Source: Lasiodiplodia sp. COLG20
Taxonomy: Eukaryota; Ascomycota; Dothideomycetes; Botryosphaeriales; Botryosphaeriaceae
Direction of reading: 5' to 3'
Assembly (NCBI GenBank): GCA_009801085.1
Contig: VNWV01000005.1
Span: 558,001 to 622,000 of the forward strand
DNA: 64,000 nucleotides
This document shows positions 54,489-64,000 of the stretch, in pieces. The notes below the pieces were generated by a model. That model worked only from the letters and a program-made list of their open reading frames with translations. It had not been told where the DNA came from and made no database searches. Every line of letters begins with the position of its first letter. The first letter of the stretch is position 1. Made by a program: the position numbers and the translations under genes.

Positions 54489-57002
54489 ATGTCGGCCATC
54501 GACGAGCTGAACACGTTGCTGCTGTCGCTGTCTGCGCTGAAGCCCCCAGGAGCCAACAAGTCGAAGATCACCGCCATCACCAACCTCTGCATCGCAAACG
54601 CAAACGTAGGCCGAGACCGCTCCCCCAGACAGACGTGGGCCCTACTAACCTCTAGTCGCTGTAGCAATGCCCCCAGATCCTCCAGACGATCCGCGACCGT
54701 TTCAATACCTCACCCAACACCCATAAGCTTGGCGTACTTTATGTGCTTGATGCCGTCGTGCGGCAGTGGGCGGACAAGGCCCGGCTGAACAAGGAAGATG
54801 CAGCATCTGCAGGCTCTGACGTTTCCAAGGCGCCGAACTCCATTGGAGTTGCTATTGCGACCCAGTTGCTCCCTCCGATGATGCACGACCTTATTCAGAA
54901 CGCGCCAGAGGACCAGAAGGTACGCTTTGTCGAATCCGTGTGGCGCAGTATTTGTCTTCCGGATATGAGTTGTTTCGTCGTCGCGATTCGAGCAGTTTCA
55001 AAAACTTACGTGGTGGCTGGTTTACTCACACGTTATTTCTTGTTCTAGGAGAGAATTGGCAAGATGATTGAGATCTGGGAACGCGGCAACACGTTTCCCC
55101 AGCAGATGCTCGCCGACTTCAAGCAACGCTTAGGAGCCCGTAAGAATCTCCCCGGCTTGCAGGAACCGCACTATGCGGCGAAACAAGGGTCTGATATCTT
55201 CGTATCTGCAGCTGCGCCCCCAGCAACCGGAACTCCAACGGGTGCCACATCTGACCCGACGGCGGCTCAGCCGCAGACAGCACCAGTAGTTTCAGCTCCG
55301 CCCTCTGGTACAGTCTCACTTCTTGCAAGCCTTGCCAATGTAGGAAAACAGCAGACTGCCGCACCCGCTCAAACTGTCCAATATCAAAACGGCACACAAT
55401 ATGCCGCCCCTACTCAACCGCAGCAACAGAACGTAGGCACTTCTTTGACTGCTCCACCCATGCCTCCGTATGTACCCCAGCCGAACGGCCAAGGTAATGC
55501 TGCGCCTGCACCTGCTGCAGCACCGGCTCCCGCTGCGCCGGCCAATCCCCTGATGCCTCAGGCGTTCCAAAGTATGCCCGGTGGCAACGAGGCCTTCATG
55601 CAGTTCATAGGCTCTTTGGTACAGCAAGGCTGGAGCCCGGAACAAATAGCTCAGGTCATTGCCGCCATGAGCGGTAGTGGTCAAGCTCTGCCCGGTATGC
55701 CAGGTATGCCGGCTGCCACTCAAGCTCCTCAGGCCCAGAACGCATTCGCACAAGCTGCGCCTAATGGTCAGGCCCAAGCTGCACAAGATTATAGGAGTAG
55801 AGATGATCCTCGCGACTTCGATCGCAACCGTGATCGCAGCCGCTCCCCAGATTCGAAGAATCGGCGCACGTCTCCGGTGAACCGCCGTGAGAGCCCGACG
55901 TATGGTGTTTACGACCCCTATACTGCCCCCGGTGCTCCTGATGGACCTGCTGGTGGACCTAGTGGCGGAAACGGTCAGCAGTCCAGTGAGCACGGTGGCA
56001 ACCGTCGTGGTGGTAGGAAAAATAGGAGAAACCGTGATAAGCATCGCAACTCGCCCGCTGTCCAGCAGCAACAACAACAACAGCAGCAGCAGCAGCAGCA
56101 GCAGCCGTCGCAACAGCAGAAGGGCACAAATACTAGGCCTAAGTACATCCAGCATGACCCTACTTTACCGAGGGGCAACATCAAGGTGCTTAGCCGTACT
56201 TTGTTTGTAGGAGGTGTCTCGTAAGTCACCCAGTCTATGTTCTATCTTGACGACCTGATGATCCCTAACTACAGATCCAGGGCCACAGAGCAGGAACTAC
56301 GGCAGATATTCAGCCGCTTTGGCGAGGTTCAGACCTGCATTGTCAACCCGGAGAAGCATCATGCCTTTGTCAAAATGGCCAACCGTACTGACTCTGTTCA
56401 AGCAAAGCTTGGCATGGAGAAGGAGAAGAATCCACAGATTCTCAACAAGGCTCGTCAGGTCTGTTCACAATCCCATGAATTCAAAGCCTCTACTGACATG
56501 GCCAAGACTCGCTGGGGTGTAGGCTTCGGTCCCCGCGAGTGCAGTGACTACAGCACTGGCATCAGTGTTATTCCCATTGAACGCCTGACGGAGGCCGATC
56601 GTAAGTGGGTCGTCACGTCCGAGTACGGTGGAACGGGTGGACGGGCTCTTGAGACTGGCCTCGTGATTGAAGAGCCGGACATTGAGATCGGAACCGGGGT
56701 CTCATCCAAGGGTATGTTCTTCACATCTTGAATACCTGGGGAAGTCAGTTAATGACGCAAACGTTACAGCCATGAGTCGCCGCGTCGGCCCCGAGCCTAC
56801 AGGTAAGCACGGTCACTTTCATGGCCGGCGCAACCATCACGGAGGTCACCATGGCGGCGGTTTCGACCCGAACGCGCCGCGCTTCCGCAAGCCCGATCCG
56901 CGCCCCGGTGGACCCCAGGGAGGGGAACCTCGGCCAGAGCCTCATACGATTGGCGTGCCCCCGGCTGTTCCGGGCTTCGGCTTCCAGCTGCCCGGTATGT
57001 GA
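54489..57002 (+). CDS. NRD1: Nrd1/Seb1-type RNA-binding transcription-termination factor
   Basis: Six exons, 54489-54605, 54665-54919, 55049-56220, 56275-56458, 56507-56711 and 56770-57002, give 721 aa. A CTD-interacting domain fills about 1-150 (MSAIDELNTLLLSLSALKPP; 'NTHKLGVLYVLDAVVRQW'; 'GKMIEIWERGNTFPQQML'). A Pro/Ala/Gln-rich middle follows, then an RS-like basic stretch ('RSRSPDSKNRRTSPVNR'), a run of 14 Gln (463-476) and the RRM from about 507 ('TLFVGGVSSRATEQELRQIF'). The Nrd1/Seb1-specific extension is 'WGVGFGPRECSDYSTGISVI'. The C-terminus is His/Gly/Pro-rich. Role: binds phosphorylated RNA polymerase II CTD and nascent RNA to control termination and 3' processing in the nucleus. 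The 48-nt intron 56459-56506 is in frame and stop-free; removing it restores KARQTRWGVGFG. Confidence 0.93.
56063..56104 (+). repeat. CAG/CAA tract encoding 14 glutamines
   Basis: Fourteen uninterrupted Gln codons (CAG2 CAA4 CAG8) lie inside the NRD1-like gene between the basic region and the RRM. The pure CAG8 part is a likely length-variable microsatellite. Confidence 0.9.
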
Positions 57003-57998
57003 GGTGGTTATAGCGTGCCGCCGACGAGTCACGTTCCTTGTGACGTTGCCCACCGTCCTGATCCAGACGTTTGGGACCGGTGGATGCTGCAGGTTTCCGC
57101 AACTCTCTGATACGTTCAGACTGCCATGCATGACGCTTTGCCTCCTGCTGGCTTTTCTCCACAGCGTCTTCGGCTTTCACCGTGCACACCGTGCTTTTAT
57201 TACTGGGTTCTCAATTCTGGTCTGACTGGTGGAGAGACTTGCTTTTTTCTTTTTTGCTTTTGGCTTCCCTGGTTCCATCCTAGCTTAAATATCGTTTCTG
57301 CGTGTAGTATATCAACCAAAAATTCCGGCGAGGGGCGGGGTGCAAGCAGCGGCTCTTCTTTTGCATCAACGGATGGCGGTTCTTTGCGTTTTCTTGGCTT
57401 GACCAGTAGTTTTTATTTTCTCTTGGTTCTGCATAGCTTGCGAGGTGATATTCCCTCTTATTCGGGCAATTAGGAGGGATTAAGGCAACGGTGCATCTGC
57501 TATCGGTTTCTATACCACTTCTGCTTCTGCATATTATGATTTTCTGCTTGGATGTGAAAATGGAGCAACTCTGTCAGAGTACGAATCGGCGTCGCTATTC
57601 TCTCAACATGATTTGATGTCTCGTTTTGGGTTTTTTGACTTATTGTGATGATCCTTTGTTCTTCTGTTTCCTTGGCATTTCTACGAGCATTCTTTGATGA
57701 GAAGGAGTGTGGCAATCTTTAACGACTTTTGGTAACGAAGGTAATGCACAACCTGGACCCAGCGCAACGCCATGAACGAGTTTCGAACTGCAATTTTTTC
57801 TATCATTATCCCTTGGTGGATTCATGTTAATGGCAGGGCAGCCAGTCAACGCTCCAGGAGAATCGTCATGCACCACGAAAACGTTTGGGTGAGTCATTTC
57901 TCGGGTGTGTGGGCCCAAAACGAGATTGATGGAGCCGGCTCCAACCACTTAGATTGAAGAGCACGAAAACAAAAAGTGCAAAAAAAAAAGCCAATATC
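57003..57998. other. Intergenic: NRD1-like 3' flank
   Basis: About 1 kb, T-rich after 57230, as expected for a fungal 3' UTR and downstream region. The A-run at 57980-57989 is the Pol III terminator of the minus-strand tRNA beyond it. No coding gene is seen. Confidence 0.5.
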
Positions 57999-58127
57999 TA
58001 GCTGCGAATGGTTTCGATCCATTGTCCTCCGGGTTATGAGCCCGGCGCTGTTAAGGTTGTTAGTGAATTTGTTTGATGGTGGTTTGTGGATGAGAATTGC
58101 TTACCGCTTCCGCTGCGCCACGCAGCT
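57999..58127 (-). tRNA. Initiator tRNA-Met (CAT) split by a spliceosomal-type intron in the D-stem
   Basis: Read on the minus strand, exon 58127-58105 (23 nt) and exon 58047-57999 (49 nt) join to a 72-nt initiator tRNA. The acceptor stem is AGCTGCG/CGCAGCT with discriminator A. The D-stem is GCGC/GCGC, the anticodon stem CCGGG/CCCGG with loop CTCATAA, and the T-stem AATGG/CCATT. The T-loop is ATCGAAA, whose A54 and A60 are initiator hallmarks. The insert at 58104-58048 (57 nt) lies between positions 24 and 25 of the D-stem, not beside the anticodon. It has a GTAAGC donor, an ACTAAC branch sequence and AACAG acceptor. The A box (exon 1) and B box GGATCGAAACC (exon 2) are intact and a T10 terminator follows 9 nt downstream. 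The tRNA identity is secure; how the insert is removed is inference. Confidence 0.9.
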
Positions 58128-58864
58128 TTCTTGATGGGCTTGATGAAGAGAAATTGTTGCCAATTTCAATTATGTACCTATTTTGCACACGAAGAAATCA
58201 CCCACGCCTTGCGTCACCTGTTGGACTTTTTGTCCGAGGCATCCTTTTCAGTTTTTTGGTCTCGTGGCTCTCCGGTTCTCCGACCTCGGGCTTGCTCGGC
58301 TTTGATTTTGCCGAATGCGGCGAAGTTGAGGCGGCTCGTTTGCTGCACCTAGCTGCATGACTAGCACATCGCCTATGACGAAGGTCTGCTTACCGTTTGC
58401 ATGTGAAAATTATGTCGCACATGCTCTTGTAAGCTTAACGTACTCCAAACTTAATCCGAGGTGCTAAAAATCATGATAGCGAATTGGATTTGATCAGAAC
58501 AGTCGTAGACTTTGACATCGTAGATCAAAACAAAGATAGAAATCGCGATCGTGGTCAAAACAATCCGTGAGGTGCACGGCTATTTACGTGTGAACATATC
58601 ATTTCAAATAATACGCTCCCTGAAGAATAAGCTAGAGGCATTCGTGCGCTTGTGGAGCCTCTGAGAAATCCGCTTCCCAATCGTCTCTCGTACATATAAA
58701 CAACGGTGCCTGGCTGCCTTCCAGTGGAGCAGACCAATATTCATCCGAGTGGATGTTCGAAGCCGAAGGCCCGGGGTGTATTTCATCGGTGGTGTGACAT
58801 AATGCCTGCAGCCCACTACTTATGCGAGGGCTGCATTGATGTTCTGTGCCACAGTGGAGGCCCT
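58128..58864. other. Intergenic: between PMP47-like stop and initiator tRNA gene
   Basis: About 0.74 kb, AT-rich around 58420-58570. It lies downstream of the PMP47-like gene on the same strand as the tRNA, so a long PMP47 transcript could in principle read into the tRNA. No gene is supported. Confidence 0.45.
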
Positions 58865-60003
58865 TTATTTCTTGATAGCCGCCCTCCTGGCCTTGACGGT
58901 CATGTCGTAGAGAGCATCCTTGAAAGCAAACAAGAACGCAGCCGTAATCACTGACTGAGTGACCTTAGGGCCAATACCTTTCATGACGTCAGTATATCTT
59001 CCTGCCGTATATCCGTTAGGAGCAGCTTACCTCCATAAAGACCAGCCCATCCCTCCTCCTTGACGATGCGGCGGAAGCTCGTCATCATATCTTCCTTGGG
59101 ACCATCCTTGCCGGCAACATGCATGCGGCTCTTCACCGTAATGTACGGGTAGGTGATGGACGTAGCCAGAAGCTTACCCAGCGCACCCAGGTAGAACGAG
59201 TCGGTCGGAGTGACGCGTCGCCTCTTCTCCAAAACGTTCTTCAACTGCTCGAAAAATGTGTATTGCAGGATGGGGTTGATGACGAGGACGAGGGCGGGGA
59301 CGACGCCGGCGAAGAGGCGCATAAAGCCTTCCTCCTTGATCATCGAGAGGAGGGTGCCGATGGTCGACGGGGCCTTGGCGGGCTTGCTGCCGGGAAGCTG
59401 CTCGTTGGACTCGGACTTGCGCGCCGTCATGCGCGTGTTAACGACCCAGATGGGGTTGGTGATGAGCACGGTGGCGCTGCCGGCGATGGCGCCCGCAATC
59501 ATCGACTCGACGGTGGTGAGCTTCTTGGAGGCACGGCCGGCCTTGATGGCACCCTTCTCGAAGCCGGCGCGGGTCCATTCGTACCCTTGTTCCTGTCAGT
59601 CCTTTTTCATCTCGGCCTGTCACATGCTACGCACAGTAGTAGTATACAAAGTTGGTGACGCTGATGCCGAACAGCGCCGACTCGAGACCGGCGTAGAGAC
59701 CGCTAACACCCTCGCGCTGGATGATACGCTTGGCGGCATCGAGCGTTGACGACTGCGCCCGCTTCGACTCGACCTGGGCGCGAGTGGAGAGGGTGATGAG
59801 CGGGTAGCTGGCTTGTATCAGCGCTACGACGGCGGCGGGACTGCTGTCAAGGGAGCCTACGTCAGGGCCATGGAGAGCAGCCCTCCACCAGCACCGGCCA
59901 AGGCGTGAGCCACATTGTCGCTCTGCTGGGCGGCGCTGATGGTCGAAGGACCGGCGGCCTGGCTGTCGGACGTCTTCTTCAGGTCCTGAGCCTGTGCGGA
60001 CAT
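58865..60003 (-). CDS. PMP47: Peroxisomal membrane carrier, Pmp47/SLC25A17-like
   Basis: Four exons, 60003-59861, 59807-59635, 59585-59031 and 58977-58865, give 327 aa. The start MSAQAQDLKKTSDS precedes a polar leader and the first carrier helix ('HALAGAGGGLLSMALTYPL'). The three repeats carry YPLITLSTR, NPIWVVNTRM and YPYITVKSRM, the pattern of peroxisomal Pmp47/Ant1 carriers. 'GLYAGLESALFGISVTNFVY' and 'GFMRLFAGVVPALVLVINP' are family-typical. Role: import of ATP or cofactor nucleotides into peroxisomes for beta-oxidation, in exchange for AMP; the substrate is inferred from the family. The end ARRAAIKK is a basic tail, not a classical PTS1. The gene is divergent from the Abp2-like gene (699 bp). 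Confidence 0.93.
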
Positions 60004-60702
60004 TTTGCGGGGAAAGGTGCGGGAGGGTGTAGGAAAGCTCGGGAAAGCGCTGTCGAAGCGGGCGTGGAAATACTCAATGGAGAGAAGGATTTGAGAAATG
60101 GCAGCCACGATAGAGTTTAAAATCTGACGACAGCGCGGGTGTTCTGCGGATGGGAGACGAAAAAGGAGCGGAGCGTTATGATGGTCTTGGGCTCTTGAAG
60201 CTCCATCATGCATCCAGTCGGCTTTGCGTCCCTGCTCCAAACCTCGGCACTGGCGCAGACACATGGGACGGTCACGTGCAAGACGTTTGGCTGACTGCGG
60301 TTAGCGCCACGCGCGAGAGCGTTTCAGGTCATGGGGTGCCAAAAATATACCTGAAATTAGCGACAAACTCCCCTAAACTTCAGCGAGTCCACCAAAACGA
60401 CCGCAAATTTAGGCACCAACACCCAACATAACCGCCTTTTTGCACCCGAAACCGCCCGCCACCAGCTGCACGCGTCACCGCCTGCCCCAAATCTCGACTC
60501 AAGCCGTGGGGCAAGGCTGCTCCACGCCCACGCGACTGCGCGCACGCCGCAGCGCTCGCGCGACGCGTGACGGCGCCCGTTCGCCTCCTGTCTGGGCATA
60601 CTACTCTGGGGCCCAGAAGACGACAAAAAGCGCTGGACGCCATTGGCGGCACTTATTCCGTGTCACCCGAAGTGGTAGCTGGACTACCGCTCTACGGAAA
60701 CC
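60004..60702. promoter_or_regulatory. Divergent promoter, PMP47-like / ABP2-like
   Basis: A 699-bp spacer between opposite starts, GC-rich near the ABP2-like start. No specific factor site is claimed. Confidence 0.45.
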
Positions 60703-63099
60703 ATGGATTTCAACACTAACGGACCGCATCTTGCCCCGCACCCTCACCAGTACCCGCCGCAGCAGGGCTCTCCCAGTCCCGCCTATTCCCAGTATTCTAC
60801 TGCCATAGACCCGCATCTGGCGTCTACCCCGGCAGCTCAACGCCATTTCCCTCATAATAACATGGCCGGCTCTTCTCCTGGGTTCAATGCCTCGCCGCGC
60901 TACAGCGCCTCGCCAGGCCACCAGCAGCAGCCAAACTTTGTTCCGTCTGATCGATCACTGCCGGCGACAGACAGCATCTCGGCTGATAATCTCGACGAGA
61001 TCTATGCGGCTTTTATCCTGTACTGCAATCCCTACTTTCCTTCGAGTCATGACACAACAGAATTGAAGAAGATATTTAAGAAGCCGCCGATGAGCGATAA
61101 CAAGACATTTGATCCGTATAATCTGTTCGAGCTCTTGAAGAAACTTGAAAAGGGTGAAATTAAAACTTGGATACAACTGGCTCTGGACCTGGGTGTCGAG
61201 CCTCCAGACATCGAAAAGGGCCAAAGCACGCAGAAGGTGCAACAATACGCCGTAAGACTGAAGGTGCGTTTGTCCAATGCTCAGTTCTACTCCCGATGAT
61301 TTTTCCCCTGTTCCCTTCTTCTATCACCTCTACACCTATTCTGCTTTCGCTTCCCTCAAACCTCAAGGCTTTTCGGTCATTTATTTATCTTCTACCTGCG
61401 AGCCTGCTAACCTGACACAAACTAGCGATGGATGCGTGCCATGCACATTGATGCATTTTTCGATTTCTTGCAAGGCAAACCGCATTCGTACTACGCCAAC
61501 ATTCCTCCGTTAAATGAACCATTCCCTCCAGGTGGACGTGATGGTGTCCCACTGGAGGAAGATTTGGCGATCCGCGGCCTTGACCCTGCCTTCAAACCAA
61601 AGCGTGGTCGAAAGAAGGCAGACGAGTTGGAAGACGACAATCATGGCACCCCGCCGCCGAAGAGGCCTCACCTGGACACTTCATTCGCATTCAACAGCGG
61701 GAACCATCCACAATCGGCATATCCAAACAGCGCACTACCTATGAGCGCACATCCTGACAACTTTGTCGGCCATGACCCTTGGACAGCAGCCTCAATGGGA
61801 ACACCTAACACTAACCAGAGGGGGCTAACTCCGAATTCTGCTCTGAATACGGCCGGTGCATCCCACCTTCGTTGGCAGGTGAACAGTCATGAGAACCCCA
61901 GCACGCCTCATCCTCTTTCTGCAGTCAGTCCAATGACAGAGCGACCTCCAGACTCTGCTTTTGATGAGCCGCTGTCTGCAGTGACTCCTGGGTCCCGAAA
62001 ACCCAGGCGTAGGCACGGACCGGCGGTGTCATCTGCATGGCCGAGTAGCGGATCTGGCTCCAGTGGGAAGCTCCGTGGAAGACCACCACAGAACAGATCT
62101 GTTCGCGATGGACCTTACGTGACGTTCCCTGCGAATCCAAACACCAAAGAGCAGCCGACCGTTGACCTCACTCGAACTACGCCGGATCCTACAACTGCGG
62201 GCGCTCAATTGCTGGATGCTGCACAGAGCCAAGGCCAAGGCCTACCTTCCTCGAACCAGGTCCATAGCCCATCTCCAGGTCCAACTCCTAGCCAACAAGC
62301 CCGCTTTCCACCTACGCCGGCGTCAGCAACGCAGTCAGGACCATCCCCTGTACATAGTCGTGCAGGCCAACGCCTGTCCCTGCAGGTGCCACAACACACT
62401 GGGGGCCCGGTCCATCTAGTCACGCCGACTGTACTAGTGAATGGCGAGTCAAACAGTCCAGACAAGCAACCAAGCTCGGCAGAAATAGCCACCGAGCTTC
62501 CTAAAGTCACCAGAGAGATGCTCAAGCGATTGCTTGCCGCTGATCTTCTCCGTGCCGATGTTAATGGTCGAAAACGCCTTCGCGGCCATGAGGCGAAAGA
62601 CCTTGCCGACGCGCTCCTGACACAGCTCAGTAGCCAGAACGAGCCAAGCGGCACGGGCGATGATGCGTCGAACCAAGGCCTTGCAAACTGGCTTGGATTT
62701 TCAACCCATCTTGGCTTAGGGTCGACACCGGTCCCAAGTGGTATCAAAAAGATTGATGTGCAAAAGTATCGGGTTAGCGATGACGGGTATGAGAGCCCTA
62801 TCGATCCAGACGATGACAGTGCGCTAGCTCTAGGCGATGGCTCAAAGATCAAGGAGACTTTCGACGTCAGCTGGGCCCTCACATTGGGTGGCTGTACAGG
62901 GAAGTTTGCCGTCAAAGGCTTGATGATCGAATCAAAGGGATGTGGAGAGAAGGAGGAGAACGAGGGGGGAGAGAAGTTGCAGAGTAAGCAAAAGGAGAAG
63001 AGTCTCGAGGAGAGAGTCAAAGAACTGGAAGGCCAGTTGAAAGGCAAAGACAGAGAGGTGCAGCTATGGAGACAGCGAGTCCTGGAAGCTGTTTTGTGA
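60703..63099 (+). CDS. ARS-binding protein 2 (Abp2) family protein
   Basis: Two exons, 60703-61263 and 61426-63099, around a 162-nt intron (GTGCGT donor, GCTAAC branch, AACTAG acceptor), give 744 aa. Residues 1-90 are Pro/Gln/Ser-rich. The Abp2 domain spans about 93-225 and crosses the splice site: 'DEIYAAFILYCNPYFP', 'LFELLKKLEKGEIKTWIQLA', 'LGVEPPDIEKGQSTQKVQQY' and 'RWMRAMHIDAFFDFLQGKP'. A basic patch (KPKRGRKK) may be a nuclear signal. The middle (270-450) is Ser/Pro-rich. A charged coiled coil ends the protein at about 700-742 ('SLEERVKELEGQLKGKD'). The S. pombe namesake binds replication origins (ARS DNA); function in filamentous fungi is not established, so the role is inferred from the domain. 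Confidence 0.9.
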
Positions 63100-64000
63100 G
63101 TCTGTTGGAGAGCGGCTTTCCCATTTCTTGTTTCTTCTTAACCTTTTACGGAGTAGGGCGGGAGCGTTCTTTGTTGTTTTGGATACCACTGAGTTTGTGT
63201 TTTAGTCTATACCCGTTGGAGAGGAGATTGACTGGAGTCCCTTGCGGCAGAGCCGGTAAGGGCGGAGCCGGAGCCGGGTAATAATCTTCTATTTGTTTCT
63301 AGCGGATCCATTTCGTGTTCAGGAGGTGAATCATTTTCCGGGTGTGTGAGAACTTGACAAAGCATCACCAGCCAGGGGCCGGTACTGCGGCCGAGACGTC
63401 TCGGCAGGGCTAACAGCAGTGCATCCTTCAAGAAATGTCCGTCTACAGGCGGGAGGCTAGTGTTGCTGTCAACGTTCCCGCAGCACTAGGGCAGCGCGAC
63501 GGATCTGCAACGGGCCCTAACGACGGGGAGGTTCCGGCGAAACAGCATCTCGGGCGCCGCCACTAACAAGGGCGTGCTCAGCGTGAGCCTGCATCTTGGG
63601 CTCGCGCTCCGTGCCTGGTGTTGTCAATCACGATGGGCCACGAAACTTGCTCCACACGCCGCACGGTCGTGGCTCGGTGGCATGCCTGAACTCTTCGATT
63701 GCGCTCCACGCACATCGGCGATCTGGTCGATTAGCGTCGCGGCCCGCCCTTCACTTACTCAGGAAACCGCATTGTCTAGAATTCCCATGCGCAGAATCGC
63801 ACCCGCGGGCCTCCTCCAGCGCGAACAATTACCCGCCGCCCAGCACTACTGAAACCTGCCCCCGAGGGCTGCGCGACGAAGACCCTTTTTTTCGCGTGTA
63901 CACTATTGGCGATCGGCACCAGGTCCCGCTAGCCTTCCATTTCGAGCACTTCCCGCCTACTCTGCGTCCTCACGCCGCCGCGCTGCTCTTTGTACCACCT
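63100..64000. other. Right-edge region, no gene recognised
   Basis: This is 3' flank of the ABP2-like gene, GC-rich after about 63480 and probably promoter of a gene to the right. Chance open frames only. Confidence 0.4.

Noticed and set aside
58048..58104. Canonical tRNA intron or simple insertion damage as explanation for the tRNA-Met insert
   Set aside because: The position is in the D-stem, not beside the anticodon, and I could not draw a convincing bulge-helix-bulge. Random damage would not leave exact GT-AG ends, a branch site and a perfect cloverleaf. Endonuclease cleavage cannot be fully excluded from sequence.
37298..60003. Peroxisome gene cluster (ATG37-like plus PMP47-like)
   Set aside because: The two genes are about 20 kb apart with unrelated genes between; chance co-occurrence is the simpler reading.
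1..64000. Secondary-metabolite cluster, integrated virus or CRISPR array
   Set aside because: No synthase or synthetase, no viral replication gene and no regularly spaced repeats; the gene set is housekeeping.

Overview
The window is nuclear DNA of a filamentous ascomycete (Pezizomycotina; Dothideomycetes is possible, but that rests only on general resemblance). The evidence is short GT-AG introns, mostly 46-84 nt with CTAAC/CTGAC-like branch sites; monocistronic genes on both strands with GC-rich promoters; and Pezizomycotina-type proteins such as an Atg37-like acyl-CoA-binding protein, Abp2, a DUF3684 giant ATPase and a CitA-type citrate synthase. I rebuilt 16 protein-coding genes exon by exon and checked that reading-frame phase closes in each. 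I also found two tRNA genes. There is no transposon, CRISPR array, rRNA or secondary-metabolite cluster that I can support.

Layout: F-box/WD-like protein (-, 745-2459); Sae2/Ctp1 DNA-end-resection factor (+, 2820-5391); tuberin/TSC2 (+, 6996-11918, one coding exon); Cse1 exportin (+, 12748-16002); TRAPPII subunit Trs120 (-, 16669-20868); DUF3684 GHKL ATPase (+, 21618-26940); a 3.7-kb stretch without a gene; secreted CAP/Pry protein (+, 30635-31687); gamma-tubulin complex GCP2 (-, 33565-36422); Atg37-like ACBP (+, 37298-38478); small secreted protein (+, 39602-40360); protein O-mannosyltransferase PMT2 (-, 41564-43971); MFS sugar transporter (-, 44750-~47283); tRNA-Asn with intron (+, 48537-48636); Yhm2 citrate/oxoglutarate carrier (-, 49574-50725); mitochondrial citrate synthase (-, 51974-53658); Nrd1/Seb1 transcription-termination factor (+, 54489-57002); initiator tRNA-Met (-, 57999-58127); Pmp47-type peroxisomal carrier (-, 58865-60003); Abp2 ARS-binding protein (+, 60703-63099).

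Most genes are conserved housekeeping genes: nutrient signalling (TSC2), nuclear export (Cse1), vesicle tethering (Trs120), microtubule nucleation (GCP2), ER glycosylation (PMT2), RNA termination (Nrd1), DNA repair and replication (Sae2, Abp2). A local metabolic theme is visible: citrate synthase and the mitochondrial citrate/oxoglutarate carrier are adjacent and co-oriented, with a sugar transporter next to them. Two peroxisomal-membrane candidates (Atg37-like, Pmp47-like) are also present. Several neighbours are divergent pairs sharing 0.36-0.9 kb promoters.

The most unusual feature is the initiator tRNA-Met gene. Its D-stem is split by a 57-nt insert with the full hallmarks of a spliceosomal intron (GTAAGC donor, ACTAAC branch, AACAG acceptor), and removing it restores a perfect initiator cloverleaf. 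Three mRNA introns (Trs120, PMT2, Nrd1) have a length divisible by three and no stop, so naive gene prediction would read them as protein. The DUF3684 ATPase ends in a metzincin-like HExxHxxxxxH motif.
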